Virus record (IMG/VR): IMGVR_UViG_3300048016_000009
Coordinates: 1-56,744 of that record
Length of the DNA stretch: 56,744 nucleotides
DNA from: a virus
Reading direction: 5' to 3' (one strand)
The notes under the pieces were generated by a model that was given only the letters and a program-made list of their open reading frames with translations, was not told the origin of the DNA and ran no database searches. This document shows, in pieces, positions 1 to 8,988 of this stretch. The position numbers and the translations under genes were made by a program. Positions within the stretch are counted from its first letter, which is position 1; each line of letters opens with the position of its first letter.

Positions 1-127
1 AATTCACCTTCCTTGTACACTGGACCTTCACGCAAACGTGGAACAGCTTCAGGCAAAGATTCTTTAGCAACTGGTAACTTAGACTGCACACGATTGACAG
101 CAGCTTCAATGAAACGATCACCACTGT
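1..127. repeat. Terminal overlap, left copy
   Basis: These 127 bases recur exactly at 56618-56744. The repeat lies inside a coding sequence that continues in frame across the join, so the two ends are the same locus of a circular or circularly permuted molecule. A length of 127 is a common assembler k-mer size, so I read it as an assembly overlap and not as a packaged terminal repeat. Confidence 0.95.
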
Positions 128-2864
128 CTTCAGCCTTGATGACGTTAGGATCACGCTGAATGGAACCACCTTCACGGAACAGATCAAAGAATTCGTAAGC
201 ACTCTTAAACACAAATGGTTGTGAGAAACGAGCAGTGAAGTCACCAACAACTTTACCCAAGGCAATCTCAATCTTGTCAGCTTCTTTCTCAGATGACATA
301 GCTGCAAACACTTGATCAAGGAATTGATTCTGTGTGCCAGCAGGCATCTTCATACCGATGATGGACTCAACCATCTCAGCAGTCTTTGGTTCCAATCCCA
401 TCTTACGTTTAGCCATGAAGTCAGCAACAGCCAGTGTTGGACCCAACGGGAAGATGGCACGTGTGTCAACAGTAGAACCATCATCGTTCTTCATGTTGTA
501 CCACTCAGTGTCTTGGTTGCTCAACCGATAGTCATAGGCCGCTGCCAATGCAGCAGTACCGACAACACCTTTGGCAATGTTCTCTTGACCTTTACGAATG
601 AGAGCTTCACCACCAGAAGAACCAGTAGCTTTCAGCAATGAACCCTGTGCCAAGTCTTCAGCACCTGACATAGCACCAAAGATGCTATAGCGGTATTGGA
701 AAGCAATGGCGTTCGACATGAAGCGAGGGAATGTAGCGATCAAGCTACCACCGGGAAACTCAGCAGCTTTAACAAACAAGTTACCAGCAGCTTCTGCACC
801 AGCCTCAAAGGTTTCAATACCTTTCTTCTGCGCCTTCGGTGTGTAGGAGAATGTAGCCTTCAGTGTTTCGTCAGTGGCTTGTTGTAGGATTGATGCAGGG
901 ATTGTCTTACCTTGACCAATCACCTCATACATGTCCAAACCAGCACGGCGCATATGCTTCTCAACAGAAGCGTTGAAGATGGCTTTACGGAAGAAGGCAT
1001 CCTGTGCAACGTTCAGGGTATTGAAGATCTTTGCAGCACGAGAGATTTCGTTGGTGGAGCTTTCTTGTGTAGCGCTCAAGATGTTGTTACGCAATGCAGG
1101 ATTGTTCTGCAACAAAGTGTCTGTGACCTCAGTGGATAACCCACCCTTTGCCATGTATCCGTACACACCAAACGCATCACTCATGGTGTCACCAAGACTA
1201 CGCATAGCTGTAGTGACTCGTTGACCTTTAGCTGCACCATCCAGTGTACGACCAACGGTGTACAGAGCACCTTCAACAAGTGAAGCAGCAGAGTTGTATG
1301 TCAAACCAACAGTAGTACCCAAGACGTTACGAACTGTGGTGCCAATACCAGACACAACCCAAGCTTTAGATTCACGCTCAAGGGTGTTGACTGCTTGACC
1401 AATATAACCAAGCGCTGACACTTGACTATCTGGTTTAGCAAACAAGTCATCCACTTGCTTCTTGAATACTGGATCAATCTCTGTCAGTCGCTTCAGCACC
1501 TTAGACGCAGCAGAGTATTGCTGCATCACTTGAGCAGCCTCTGTCACCGTCATCTTGTTTGCTTTAGCAAAATCGTCTGGTGTCAAACCTTCTTTGCGAA
1601 TTGCCTGTTCCAGTACAGCATCATTGACATTGTCCAGATTGGAGAACACCTCATTGATGGCAGAGCTAGTTTGTTGGTTAGGTTTAAGACGGAATGTTGG
1701 GTCTTGTTCAATGACGTGCATCGCCACACGAACAGCACGAGCCGACATATCCTTCTGAATCTTTGAATCTGTCAAAGCTGTAGCAGGGTTCACTTCATCC
1801 AAGATGCGACGACCTTCAACCTTGATGAATTCTTCAACAACCTGATCCATGTTCTGAGTGACAGGGTCAGTCAAGATACGCTCAGTTGATGTCACTGGTG
1901 CATTAGGGTTGGTAGGTGATGCTTGTTTCTTCTTCAAGATGTCAGTGAGTTGTTCAGCGCCAGACTTACCAGCAGGAACAGCCAGTGTTCCTTTAGCTTC
2001 AGCGAATCCACCAACAGCACCAAACAAACCAGCCACAGCCATTTGACCAGCATCAAGATTGGCAGGTTGTTCACCAAGCGATTTAGCTACTTCTTGTTTC
2101 TTCTTTTGTTCAATGACGTTCTGTCCAATACCAACAAGAGCTTCAGTGCCTGTAGTGGCAGCAGTGACAGCAGCAGGTGTGGCTTTCAACAACGAAGCTG
2201 TAGCAGCCTTTGTTGCTTCTTTAGCAATCAACTTCTTACCAGCAGTGGCTACACCAAAGCCAATGTAGTTGGTCAAGTCAGTCAGTGCAGACTTTGCAAT
2301 GTCAATGTATGGTGCAGCACCGGGCTGACCGCCTTTTTCTGTAGCATCTTTAACTTGGTCAAACAAACGATTACCCAATGCCAACTTCTCACGGTCAGGC
2401 ATTGGTGAATTCTTCAGCTTGTTAAGGGCAGCAATGTTGGAGAATGTATTCCAGTCATTACCACGCAACTCAGACATGAAACCAGCAACATATTGTTCTT
2501 TGTTGTCGCCTTCTTTGTACTCTTTACCAGTGGCAACTTTGGTGTAGTCTTGAACAATCTTGAACAAGTCAGGATTGGTGTAGAGTTCTTGATAGTCAAA
2601 CTTAGGTTTGTTGCGCTCTTCAATGGCAGCAGCCTGTACCTTCTGCAACTCTGTAGCTCGCTGACGTGGTGCTGCGAATGCAGGCTTAGTCATATCGACT
2701 TCAGGTTTTGCAGACTGTGCAGCAGCCATGCGTTCAATTTGTTGTGGTGTTGGTGCTGTCTTTGTTGGTACAAGATCATCGAAAGAACCAGCAGTAGAAG
2801 GAATCAAGTCAGCAAAGGTGCTACCTCCACCCGTAGATGGAAGCAAGTCATCAAACATTCCCAT
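1..2864 (-). CDS. Giant virion (ejection-type) protein, N-terminal 954 codons
   Basis: This is the 5' part of a 1,742-residue protein that continues on the minus strand from base 56617 down to 54253; the total of 5,229 nt is divisible by three with no stop. The ATG at 2864 follows the upstream stop codon (2867-2865) directly, with CAGGAG as ribosome site. The N-terminus has repeated short FDDL/FADL elements (MGMFDDLLPST..), then long alanine-rich helical stretches and a few hydrophobic patches. It is the last gene of the structural arm, after the lysis genes and other large repetitive proteins. By position and size it resembles the internal or ejected virion proteins of podoviruses, or a phage polyvalent protein. 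I see no lytic transglycosylase motif in this half. The function is inferred. Confidence 0.9.
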   Translation of the reverse strand, partial: MGMFDDLLPSTGGGSTFADLIPSTAGSFDDLVPTKTAPTPQQIERMAAAQSAKPEVDMTKPAFAAPRQRATELQKVQAAAIEERNKPKFDYQELYTNPDLFKIVQDYTKVATGKEYKEGDNKEQYVAGFMSELRGNDWNTFSNIAALNKLKNSPMPDREKLALGNRLFDQVKDATEKGGQPGAAPYIDIAKSALTDLTNYIGFGVATAGKKLIAKEATKAATASLLKATPAAVTAATTGTEALVGIGQNVIEQKKKQEVAKSLGEQPANLDAGQMAVAGLFGAVGGFAEAKGTLAVPAGKSGAEQLTDILKKKQASPTNPNAPVTSTERILTDPVTQNMDQVVEEFIKVEGRRILDEVNPATALTDSKIQKDMSARAVRVAMHVIEQDPTFRLKPNQQTSSAINEVFSNLDNVNDAVLEQAIRKEGLTPDDFAKANKMTVTEAAQVMQQYSAASKVLKRLTEIDPVFKKQVDDLFAKPDSQVSALGYIGQAVNTLERESKAWVVSGIGTTVRNVLGTTVGLTYNSAASLVEGALYTVGRTLDGAAKGQRVTTAMRSLGDTMSDAFGVYGYMAKGGLSTEVTDTLLQNNPALRNNILSATQESSTNEISRAAKIFNTLNVAQDAFFRKAIFNASVEKHMRRAGLDMYEVIGQGKTIPASILQQATDETLKATFSYTPKAQKKGIETFEAGAEAAGNLFVKAAEFPGGSLIATFPRFMSNAIAFQYRYSIFGAMSGAEDLAQGSLLKATGSSGGEALIRKGQENIAKGVVGTAALAAAYDYRLSNQDTEWYNMKNDDGSTVDTRAIFPLGPTLAVADFMAKRKMGLEPKTAEMVESIIGMKMPAGTQNQFLDQVFAAMSSEKEADKIEIALGKVVGDFTARFSQPFVFKSAYEFFDLFREGGSIQRDPNVIKAEDSGDRFIEAAVNRVQSKLPVAKESLPEAVPRLREGPVYKEGE

Positions 2865-4214
2865 TTAAAACTCCTGACCAGTTTGTTCTTTATAACGTTT
2901 AGCAACGGCAGCGCGATCAGCACCTTTAGCAATAGCAGCTTCAGCTTCTTTACGAAGGTTTGTTGTAGGTGTAGGTACTGTAGGTCGTGCAGCAGGTTGT
3001 GGTGTAGCAGCACCGTCTGTCTTAACAACAGAAGGAACAGCAGATGTGAATGAATTTATCACCGATGCGACATCGCGGTTAAGCGGTTGACCCTTATCGT
3101 CTGTGTAGAGCGACAATGCGTTCTTGGCAGCATTGGCTTGTGTCTCCAAGATTTGACGACGAAGAGCTTGATCATCACCAACATAGTCAATACCAACACT
3201 ACCGTCAGGTTTCTCGATGATGGCAAGTTGCTTAGTCTTGATCAAGTCACCATGCTTAGCAGTGACAGCACGTGCAACAGATGCAGAAGCAAAGGTGTTC
3301 AATGTACCCAGTGCAGGAATCTTACCTTCACCAGCACCTTCACCAGTCTTCTTAGCCATTGCTTCAGTACGAATGTCTGCCATCAACTTATCATATTCAG
3401 GCTTAGCAGCCTTGCGTGTTTCGGCATCACCAAACATATAGCGATTCTTAATGTCAGCAATCTTGTTTGCAAACTCAGTCTGCAATGGTGACATTTCAGC
3501 TTTAGCTTTGGTGAAGTATTTCAACTCAGTCTTTGCAGCATCAATCTTAGTCTCATCACCACTTCGCAGAGCATCGACAAGTTGAACTTGAGCTTTCTCT
3601 GTTTGTTGGTTCAAAGTCTTTGGTGGCTCCAATTTAGTCATATCAAAGGTAGCACCTGTGTTGGTACGCTGAGTACGTGATGTAGCCTGCAAGTCTGCCA
3701 TAGACATACCTTGCGACTTAGCCAACCTACCCATTGTAGAGTCGTATGATGTTTCACCGAAGTCACTGATAAGGCCACCAAGAGGACTACGGTTCTTAGG
3801 AGTTTCAACCTTGGACGACATAGACTCTTTAATCTTACCAACCAAAGAAGGCAATGCTTGAATGCGCTCAGCCTGCACAGCAGGAGATTCATTACCTTGT
3901 GCAATCTGAATATAGTTGTTGAGGTCAATCTTATATGGGTCGTCAGTCTTCTTCAAAGCCTCAAGCGCTACAGGGTTGCCTACCAATGCAGCGACCTGTT
4001 CAGGTGTTGCGCTTGCATAGTTTGTCTTGACCCACAACTTGTCTTCGTCCATCTTGCTAGTGAGTTCACGATTGGCTTTAGAGTTTTCTTCATAACGCTT
4101 ATACAAAGCGCTGAAACCAAGCTTAGCATCTTCACGTGCATTTTGCTCAGCTTGTTCAATGTCGGTAGTAAGTTGTTTAGCAGCACCACCAAGAAAGGAA
4201 AGGACCATACCCAT
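2865..4214 (-). CDS. Predicted internal virion protein, 449 aa
   Basis: I do not recognise the family. The protein is soluble, largely helical and rich in A, K, E and T. It begins with a short hydrophobic segment (MVLSFLGGAAKQL) followed by a charged coiled-coil-like region, and its C-terminus (residues ~405-449) is proline- then lysine-rich. The ATG at 4214 overlaps the stop of the upstream gene by one base (TAATG), and its own stop abuts the ATG of the 1,742-residue protein, so the genes are translationally coupled. Its place between lysis genes and the giant protein suggests a virion component ejected with DNA. Confidence 0.85.
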   Translation of the reverse strand: MGMVLSFLGGAAKQLTTDIEQAEQNAREDAKLGFSALYKRYEENSKANRELTSKMDEDKLWVKTNYASATPEQVAALVGNPVALEALKKTDDPYKIDLNNYIQIAQGNESPAVQAERIQALPSLVGKIKESMSSKVETPKNRSPLGGLISDFGETSYDSTMGRLAKSQGMSMADLQATSRTQRTNTGATFDMTKLEPPKTLNQQTEKAQVQLVDALRSGDETKIDAAKTELKYFTKAKAEMSPLQTEFANKIADIKNRYMFGDAETRKAAKPEYDKLMADIRTEAMAKKTGEGAGEGKIPALGTLNTFASASVARAVTAKHGDLIKTKQLAIIEKPDGSVGIDYVGDDQALRRQILETQANAAKNALSLYTDDKGQPLNRDVASVINSFTSAVPSVVKTDGAATPQPAARPTVPTPTTNLRKEAEAAIAKGADRAAVAKRYKEQTGQEF

Positions 4215-4720
4215 TACATCACCTCTTTCTGTTTACGTGCCATCAAACCAGCAGGCTCTTTAGGCATTACTTCTTTTGTTGTTGTATCTTCTTTGACAGG
4301 GGCATTCATCTTATTAACAAACTCACGCATTAGACGAGGTGGAATGGTTGTGCCTGCTTCAAGATCTTTCTGAAACATTACAACTTTAATGTCATTGAAG
4401 TCTGCAATGCTTTTCAACACTTCCATAATGACAGGCATAACCAAGATACCAGCATCAATAGTATGACGACCCTCAGAGACATGAGCAAGCATGAACGATT
4501 CAGCAATGGTCGCAACAGGCACACCAGTCTCTAACGCATCAAGAATATCGTTAGCTACTTCAGCTTGAGCAAGCGCCATTATGTAGCTCTTAGCTACTGT
4601 TGTTACATTAACCTGAGCAGGTGGATTCAACCAAGGACGGCTCTTAGGTGGTGCAGTCCATGAAATACCCGGTGCTGCGGATGTAAACATTTCACCAACT
4701 GTTGATTCACTTTCTAGCAT
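4214..4720 (-). CDS. Conserved virion-module protein, 168 aa
   Basis: A 168-residue protein of unknown function. A proline-rich N-terminus (..SRPWLNPPAQVNVT..) precedes a helical, hydrophobic core with an HVSEGRH motif near residue 81. The C-terminal tail is charged and methionine-rich. It overlaps the preceding short gene by 14 bp and the next gene by one base. The core could be membrane-interacting, but no clear transmembrane span is present. It belongs to the group of presumed internal virion proteins at this end of the arm. Confidence 0.8.
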   Translation of the reverse strand: MLESESTVGEMFTSAAPGISWTAPPKSRPWLNPPAQVNVTTVAKSYIMALAQAEVANDILDALETGVPVATIAESFMLAHVSEGRHTIDAGILVMPVIMEVLKSIADFNDIKVVMFQKDLEAGTTIPPRLMREFVNKMNAPVKEDTTTKEVMPKEPAGLMARKQKEVM

Positions 4721-4922
4721 TTAAGATTTCCTCTTTGGCTTCACGAATGCCTTCAACCATGTCGGCAATTGTTTCAATCTGGTCACGCTCTTTAGCAGCA
4801 GAGGTTGCATCACCACTCGGTGATAACAATCCTTTACGTGGTGTCTTAGGTTTATTTGTTTTGGCACGAGCAGCAATCACTGCTTCAACCTTGTCATAAT
4901 AGGATTTAATATGTTGTTGCAT
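4707..4922 (-). CDS. Small coiled-coil protein, 71 aa
   Basis: A 71-residue, highly charged protein with a basic central stretch (RAKTNKPKTPRKG) and a C-terminal helix rich in E, R and K that could form a coiled coil. Its end overlaps the start of the following gene by 14 bp, a sign of coupling. Function unknown. It lies between two presumed virion proteins and may be a minor virion part or chaperone. Confidence 0.7.
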   Translation of the reverse strand: MQQHIKSYYDKVEAVIAARAKTNKPKTPRKGLLSPSGDATSAAKERDQIETIADMVEGIREAKEEILNARK

Positions 4923-4931
4923 TTATGTCTT

Positions 4932-6980
4932 TCAAGGTGTGGTTAATTTATCCCAAGCATCACTGACAGCAGTCCAGACCTTATCACTTTCCAACACTTT
5001 TACAACAGCACCACCAATGGCAGCAGTAGATGCGGCCTTAGCAGTATTGGATGATGCAGTCACTGTAGCATTAGAAGTGAGAGTGGCTTTAACAATCTCT
5101 GTAGCCCTGTCCTTCACAGCTTCACCAGTCTTCCATGATTGTTCAAGCAAGTCACGATAGGTTTGGCTTTGTTGTGCATATGTAGAAGCAGCTAAGTCTG
5201 TAGCATTCTTTGCATTAACAGCATTGGCTGCATTGGTAGCAGCAGTGTTTGCTACAGAAACTTCAGCTAAGATTTTAGCATTAGCCAAGTTGATCTGTGT
5301 AGTCATGTTGGCGTTAAACTCTTCACGCTGCTGAGCCTGCTGAGCATTGAACTTACCAATCTCGTTAGCTGCCAAAGCGTTAGTCATGTTAACTTTATTC
5401 AACTGATCAGCATTAAACTGCTGAGCAGACTGCATCAACGTAGAAGACACCTTAGCTGCATCCAAAGCATTAGCGGCGTTAGTGATGGCTGTAGCATTAG
5501 CAAAACCTGCATCACTCACCAGAGCATCACTCATCTCTTGTGCTCGGAACAACATAGTTTGTTGCTTATTATCCAAGTTCTTAATGTCCATCATCAAGAA
5601 AGCTTTAGCATTCTCAACAGCCACCTGCTGACGATTGTTCAGGTTGGCTGTCTCAAGCTGAGACATCTGTGCCATCTTACCCAACACAACAGCATTCTTA
5701 GCTGACAAATTGGCGATGTCCATTGATCCAGCAAGCCTGCTATTTTCAATAACAATCTGTGTCTGTGCATCAAAGTTCTTGTTAGCAATGTCAGCAACCT
5801 TTGCAGCGTTCAACACACGAGTTTGAAACGCTTGATCAAAGTCTTGACCCAAGAAAGCAGCACGTTGTTGACCAACAAGAATGGCAGTCTGCTGACGGTT
5901 AGACAGGTTCTGCAAACCCATTGTCTCAAACACCTTAGCATCAGCAGCAGCGATGGGTGTAGCAGCCTCTAGCGTGGCTTGAATGATAGCTTGACCAGCC
6001 ATGCTACTAGCACCAATACCACGTGCTGCCATCTGTGCATTAGCTGCCCTCATTGAAGCTGCCGCCCAAGGTGGTGGAGTGCCAGCATCGAAGTTGGTCA
6101 ACAGCTTATTGAGTTGACCCTGTACAGTCATGTCATCTGTTACAGTGCCTTGTGCTGCCTGTGTCTTAGCAAGAGTATCTTCAACCTTCGCCATATCAAC
6201 AGCACTGCCCGATACCATCTCACCTTCCTGCACAGTACGTGTAGGAGCATTCTGTACAGTACTAGCAACACCTTGTGCGGCCTGTGTATTAGCAACAGCG
6301 GTAGTTGTTGGTTCTTGTGTAGCAGCTACAGCTTTAGCAGCGTCAGATACAACACCTTGTTGCGCGTCTACATTAGTTAGAATGTCAGAAACACCCTTAG
6401 ACGAAGATGCAGCAGTTGCGGTAGGAGCAGTAATAACTGTCGGCATTCCAATACCGACTGGTGTTGCGACATTGGTTACAGTGGCTTTATCCGTTACACC
6501 AGCCTGACCCGCCGTTGCATTCGTTGGTGTTGCTGTCTGTGCAGCAGTATAAGATGAAGCACCGGGAATAGTAGGGGCACCAACGGTTGTATCGGTTGTA
6601 GCAGCTTTGGTAGTAACACCCTTAGCTGCATCATAACGTGCCTGAACTTCATTACCGCTAAGTCCGTAACCTCGTGCAATCTGATCAACACTCAAACCAA
6701 GTTCATCCATCTTTGCAGCAACCTGCTTATCGGACATACCTTGATTGGCTGCAATATAGTTTTTAATTTCTTCATCAGAAATAGCAGCACCGCCTGCTGC
6801 AAACTTCCTAACCATACCGCCCTTAGCCATACGCTCTGCAAACTTAGAAGTAATGGCAGAATACTTCTGTGCATCAGAAGGTGATGCAGACAAGAACTCG
6901 TCAAACATTTGCATAGGACCATCATAGCCCATCTTACGTGCGACGATTTCTTTTTGTTTTGATGTAAAGCTTTCAGCCAT
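4932..6980 (-). CDS. Large repetitive virion protein with KGG motif, 682 aa
   Basis: The N-terminal ~55 residues are charged and end in an AKGGMVRKFAAGG element of the kind repeated in other virion proteins of this genome. A short helical unit follows (..SDKQVAAKMDELGLSVDQIA..) that resembles the DQxIA repeats of phage tail proteins. The remaining ~560 residues are low-complexity, rich in A, T, N and Q, with recurring NLxNRQQ / NLDNKQQ units (about residues 350-490) typical of long helical bundles. No enzymatic motif is visible. Best guess: an internal or tail-associated ejection protein. The name is inference from composition and position. Confidence 0.85.
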   Translation of the reverse strand: MAESFTSKQKEIVARKMGYDGPMQMFDEFLSASPSDAQKYSAITSKFAERMAKGGMVRKFAAGGAAISDEEIKNYIAANQGMSDKQVAAKMDELGLSVDQIARGYGLSGNEVQARYDAAKGVTTKAATTDTTVGAPTIPGASSYTAAQTATPTNATAGQAGVTDKATVTNVATPVGIGMPTVITAPTATAASSSKGVSDILTNVDAQQGVVSDAAKAVAATQEPTTTAVANTQAAQGVASTVQNAPTRTVQEGEMVSGSAVDMAKVEDTLAKTQAAQGTVTDDMTVQGQLNKLLTNFDAGTPPPWAAASMRAANAQMAARGIGASSMAGQAIIQATLEAATPIAAADAKVFETMGLQNLSNRQQTAILVGQQRAAFLGQDFDQAFQTRVLNAAKVADIANKNFDAQTQIVIENSRLAGSMDIANLSAKNAVVLGKMAQMSQLETANLNNRQQVAVENAKAFLMMDIKNLDNKQQTMLFRAQEMSDALVSDAGFANATAITNAANALDAAKVSSTLMQSAQQFNADQLNKVNMTNALAANEIGKFNAQQAQQREEFNANMTTQINLANAKILAEVSVANTAATNAANAVNAKNATDLAASTYAQQSQTYRDLLEQSWKTGEAVKDRATEIVKATLTSNATVTASSNTAKAASTAAIGGAVVKVLESDKVWTAVSDAWDKLTTP

Positions 6981-6991
6981 ATGTTTTCCTA

Positions 6992-7462
6992 TTATGCCAC
7001 GATACCGGGCAGATATACAGTTCTACCATTTTGTTTCACTGCTGTCATCACTTGTTTCTTCAGGTTGTTGACATCATAACTAACGTGTACCCAACCACTA
7101 TCGGGAATACCTTGTGTGTAGAACTCAAGAATGATTTGTGTGTAGTCAAAGTTGTCAGCGATATATTGTGCAAGGTCTGCATTGGCAACACCGGGAATCT
7201 CAATATCAGCAGCTTGACCTTTGCAGTGATCGCTAGTACGACTACCACCAACAGCAGCATTAACGTCAGGGCTACGATAGCCACTGTTGACCTTAATACC
7301 AACACCATATACATCACGCAATGGTTGCAACACTTGCTCACACAGAGTGGTTAAGTTCTGCACAATGTCATCACTCTGTGGTGTGTTATCCATGTCTCGG
7401 CGTGAAGCAGTCTCACTCTTAATCATCTCATGTAACGAGAAGTTGTTAGTCAACATTGTCAT
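6992..7462 (-). CDS. Endolysin, M15-type peptidase
   Basis: A 156-residue murein peptidase that should cleave peptide cross-bridges at lysis. Visible M15 zinc ligands are His79 (SDHCKGQ), Asp86 (AADIE) and His126 (WVHVSYD), spaced as in the VanY/L-Ala-D-Glu peptidase group. The NSGYRSPDVN motif at ~59-68 is typical of the family. No signal peptide or separate wall-binding domain is present, so export must depend on the neighbouring holin candidates. ATG 7462 overlaps the Rz stop (ATGA) and has AAGGAAAAG upstream. It lies directly downstream of the spanins, giving a compact lysis cassette. Confidence 0.92.
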   Translation of the reverse strand: MTMLTNNFSLHEMIKSETASRRDMDNTPQSDDIVQNLTTLCEQVLQPLRDVYGVGIKVNSGYRSPDVNAAVGGSRTSDHCKGQAADIEIPGVANADLAQYIADNFDYTQIILEFYTQGIPDSGWVHVSYDVNNLKKQVMTAVKQNGRTVYLPGIVA

Positions 7463-7911
7463 TTCTTTTCCTTGTTGTCAGGCCAAGCACTCATCAATGC
7501 TTTTGAATCAAGGGCGTGTCCGTCAGCTTTTCTTGCCATGTCTTCAAGAGCAACTGAACACTCTCCGAATACGGACGTTGCGGCTGCTGCATAGTTTCTA
7601 ACGGAGGTGCAGGTAGCTGTGGGGATGGCGGCACTAGCACGGTCGGCTTCGACACGCACCCTGTGAAGCTCAATACGAGCAGCATCGGCAGCAACAGCAT
7701 TCTTACGCATTTGTGCTTGGGCAAATCTAAGAGCATTTTCTTTCTTTCCTTGTAAACGTGTAGCTTCTTCCAAAGACTGTGATGTTGCAATAGTTAATGC
7801 AGCAGCATTTGCTGTCTCAATGTCTGCGATGACAGCATCCATTCTCCATCCTTGAACAGTGAAACCAGTAAAGAATGCGGTGATGGCTATACCAATTGAT
7901 AAGTAGTTCAT
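7459..7911 (-). CDS. Rz: i-spanin (Rz-like)
   Basis: A 150-residue inner-membrane spanin. It has an N-terminal signal anchor (YLSIGIAITAFFTGFTV, residues 3-19) followed by a long periplasmic helix with heptad-like A/E/R/K composition. An alternate-frame lipoprotein gene is nested inside, which is the classical Rz/Rz1 arrangement. Its start overlaps the stop of the EF-hand membrane protein, and its stop overlaps the endolysin start. Together with Rz1 it would disrupt the outer membrane in the last lysis step, which implies a Gram-negative host. Confidence 0.88.
   Translation of the reverse strand: MNYLSIGIAITAFFTGFTVQGWRMDAVIADIETANAAALTIATSQSLEEATRLQGKKENALRFAQAQMRKNAVAADAARIELHRVRVEADRASAAIPTATCTSVRNYAAAATSVFGECSVALEDMARKADGHALDSKALMSAWPDNKEKK
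7494..7736 (-). CDS. Rz1: o-spanin (Rz1-like lipoprotein), nested in Rz
   Basis: This gene lies in another frame wholly within Rz. The reading opens with a basic n-region and a hydrophobic stretch (MLLLPMLLVL), followed by a lipobox ending SFTGC. The mature part is proline-rich (VPPSPQLPAPPL), the hallmark of Rz1. I chose the ATG at 7736 because GGAAAGAAAG lies just upstream; the in-frame ATG at 7700 is possible. The product would be lipidated, sorted to the outer membrane and would bind the Rz periplasmic end. Roughly 80 residues. Confidence 0.82.
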   Translation of the reverse strand: MLLDLPKHKCVRMLLLPMLLVLSFTGCVSKPTVLVPPSPQLPAPPLETMQQPQRPYSESVQLLLKTWQEKLTDTPLIQKH

Positions 7912-8318
7912 AGCATTGGTCCTTGCTGTCTAGGCATCGGAGGTGGCGGTAGTGGTCTGTTTAATGGGGATTGAGAAAAGTTGGTATTTGGAATGTCCGA
8001 CATCTTACCACGAACGTATGCTGTTGCTGCCATGAATGCAACAACAACTGTACCCATAGAAGCACAGAATGTTGTAGCCAATCCAACAATCAAGGGAATT
8101 TTGTTAGCTTCAACAAGACCTGATGCAAGCAATACGATGAGCAGGAACGGCAAGAACAATGCAGCCCATGCCATAATGCGTTGCTGATCTGCCAGCTTAT
8201 CCATGTTCTCAATCTGCAATATCTTGTCACTGCGTTCGATTTCAACGTCAGTAACAATACCATCATGATCTAAATCAAACTGGTTATATGCAGAAGATTC
8301 TTCAAGTCGTTTACTCAT
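7908..8318 (-). CDS. Membrane protein with an EF-hand, holin candidate
   Basis: A 136-residue protein. Near the N-terminus is a canonical EF-hand loop, D15-L-D17-H-D19-G-I-V-T-D-V-E26, with acidic residues at positions 1, 3, 5 and 12. Two or three hydrophobic segments follow (about 49-69 and 74-102), and the tail is proline-rich (RPLPPPPMP). It is encoded between another small membrane protein and Rz, so a role in lysis (holin or holin regulator) is plausible. Calcium binding is predicted from the motif only. Adjacent genes overlap by 1-4 bases on both sides. Confidence 0.82.
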   Translation of the reverse strand: MSKRLEESSAYNQFDLDHDGIVTDVEIERSDKILQIENMDKLADQQRIMAWAALFLPFLLIVLLASGLVEANKIPLIVGLATTFCASMGTVVVAFMAATAYVRGKMSDIPNTNFSQSPLNRPLPPPPMPRQQGPML

Positions 8319-8767
8319 TATCTATTCCTAAACAATTCAAAGACGAGTACACCAAAGTAAATAGAACAAGTAAGTACAACAGCTAAGCATGTATACCAGA
8401 AAGCATTGATCATCTTCTTAGCACGTATTACTTTCGCACGTGCATCTTCACGTTTCTGTTCTTCTCTACGCTTTGCAGCTTTAGCTTGAAACATTCTCCA
8501 GTCATCAAGCAAACCAGCCCTACCGTGATAGTTCATCAACTGCTCAAGCTCAGCCTTCTGATTCTTGATTTGTTCTAGTGCAGCAAACTCTTCCAAGTCT
8601 GTATTGACAGTAGAGCCTGATTTCTTATTCAGTCTTTTCTGCAAAGAGGCTTCATTATCAAAGTAGGAAAACAGTGCTTGCCCTGCTGACATAATGTCAC
8701 CAGAGTTCTGCACTGTTTCTTTAATGACAGCAAAGGCTGCGTTACATGCTGCAAGTTCTAACAACAT
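8318..8767 (-). CDS. Lysis-region protein with C-terminal membrane anchor, 149 aa
   Basis: A helical N-terminal half (MLLELAACNAAFAVIKETVQ..) and a strongly charged coiled coil (~60-120) lead into one C-terminal transmembrane helix (FWYTCLAVVLTCSIYFGVLVF). The topology is that of a tail-anchored cytoplasmic protein. Similar proteins are common next to phage holins, but their function is not established. ATG 8767 shares one base with the preceding stop (TAATG). Confidence 0.78.
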   Translation of the reverse strand: MLLELAACNAAFAVIKETVQNSGDIMSAGQALFSYFDNEASLQKRLNKKSGSTVNTDLEEFAALEQIKNQKAELEQLMNYHGRAGLLDDWRMFQAKAAKRREEQKREDARAKVIRAKKMINAFWYTCLAVVLTCSIYFGVLVFELFRNR

Positions 8768-8973
8768 TACCGCAGCATCCGTTCAGCGATGAATGTAAGC
8801 ACACCACCGAAGATGGATGCTATAGTCATACCCATCCAGAAACCGCCCTTGCTTTGGTTAGCTAGTTGTAACAACTCTTTGATGTCAGCATCCATACTAT
8901 CAACCTTCTTAGTGAGGTTGTCTACGGTGCTGATTAGTTTGCCGTACTCGACTGGATCGATGATGTCCGACAT
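8767..8973 (-). CDS. Small XhlA-like membrane protein, holin candidate
   Basis: A 68-residue protein with an amphipathic coiled-coil N-terminus (VDNLTKKVDSMDADIKELLQ) and one C-terminal transmembrane helix (FWMGMTIASIFGGVLTFIAE). This is the layout of the XhlA/haemolysin family of small phage membrane proteins that work with holins. GGAG lies 7 bases before ATG 8973. It opens the lysis cassette. It could equally be a holin or an anti-holin. Confidence 0.72.
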   Translation of the reverse strand: MSDIIDPVEYGKLISTVDNLTKKVDSMDADIKELLQLANQSKGGFWMGMTIASIFGGVLTFIAERMLR

Positions 8974-8988
8974 TGGTTACTCCAATAA

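Noticed and set aside
1-127. 127-bp repeat as biological direct terminal repeats
   Set aside because: It lies inside one open reading frame that continues across the joint, and 127 is a usual maximum k-mer of short-read assemblers.
312-641. Plus-strand frames between 0.3 and 26 kb
   Set aside because: They are antisense to long, convincing minus-strand genes, lack ribosome sites and have serine/cysteine/valine-rich shadow composition.
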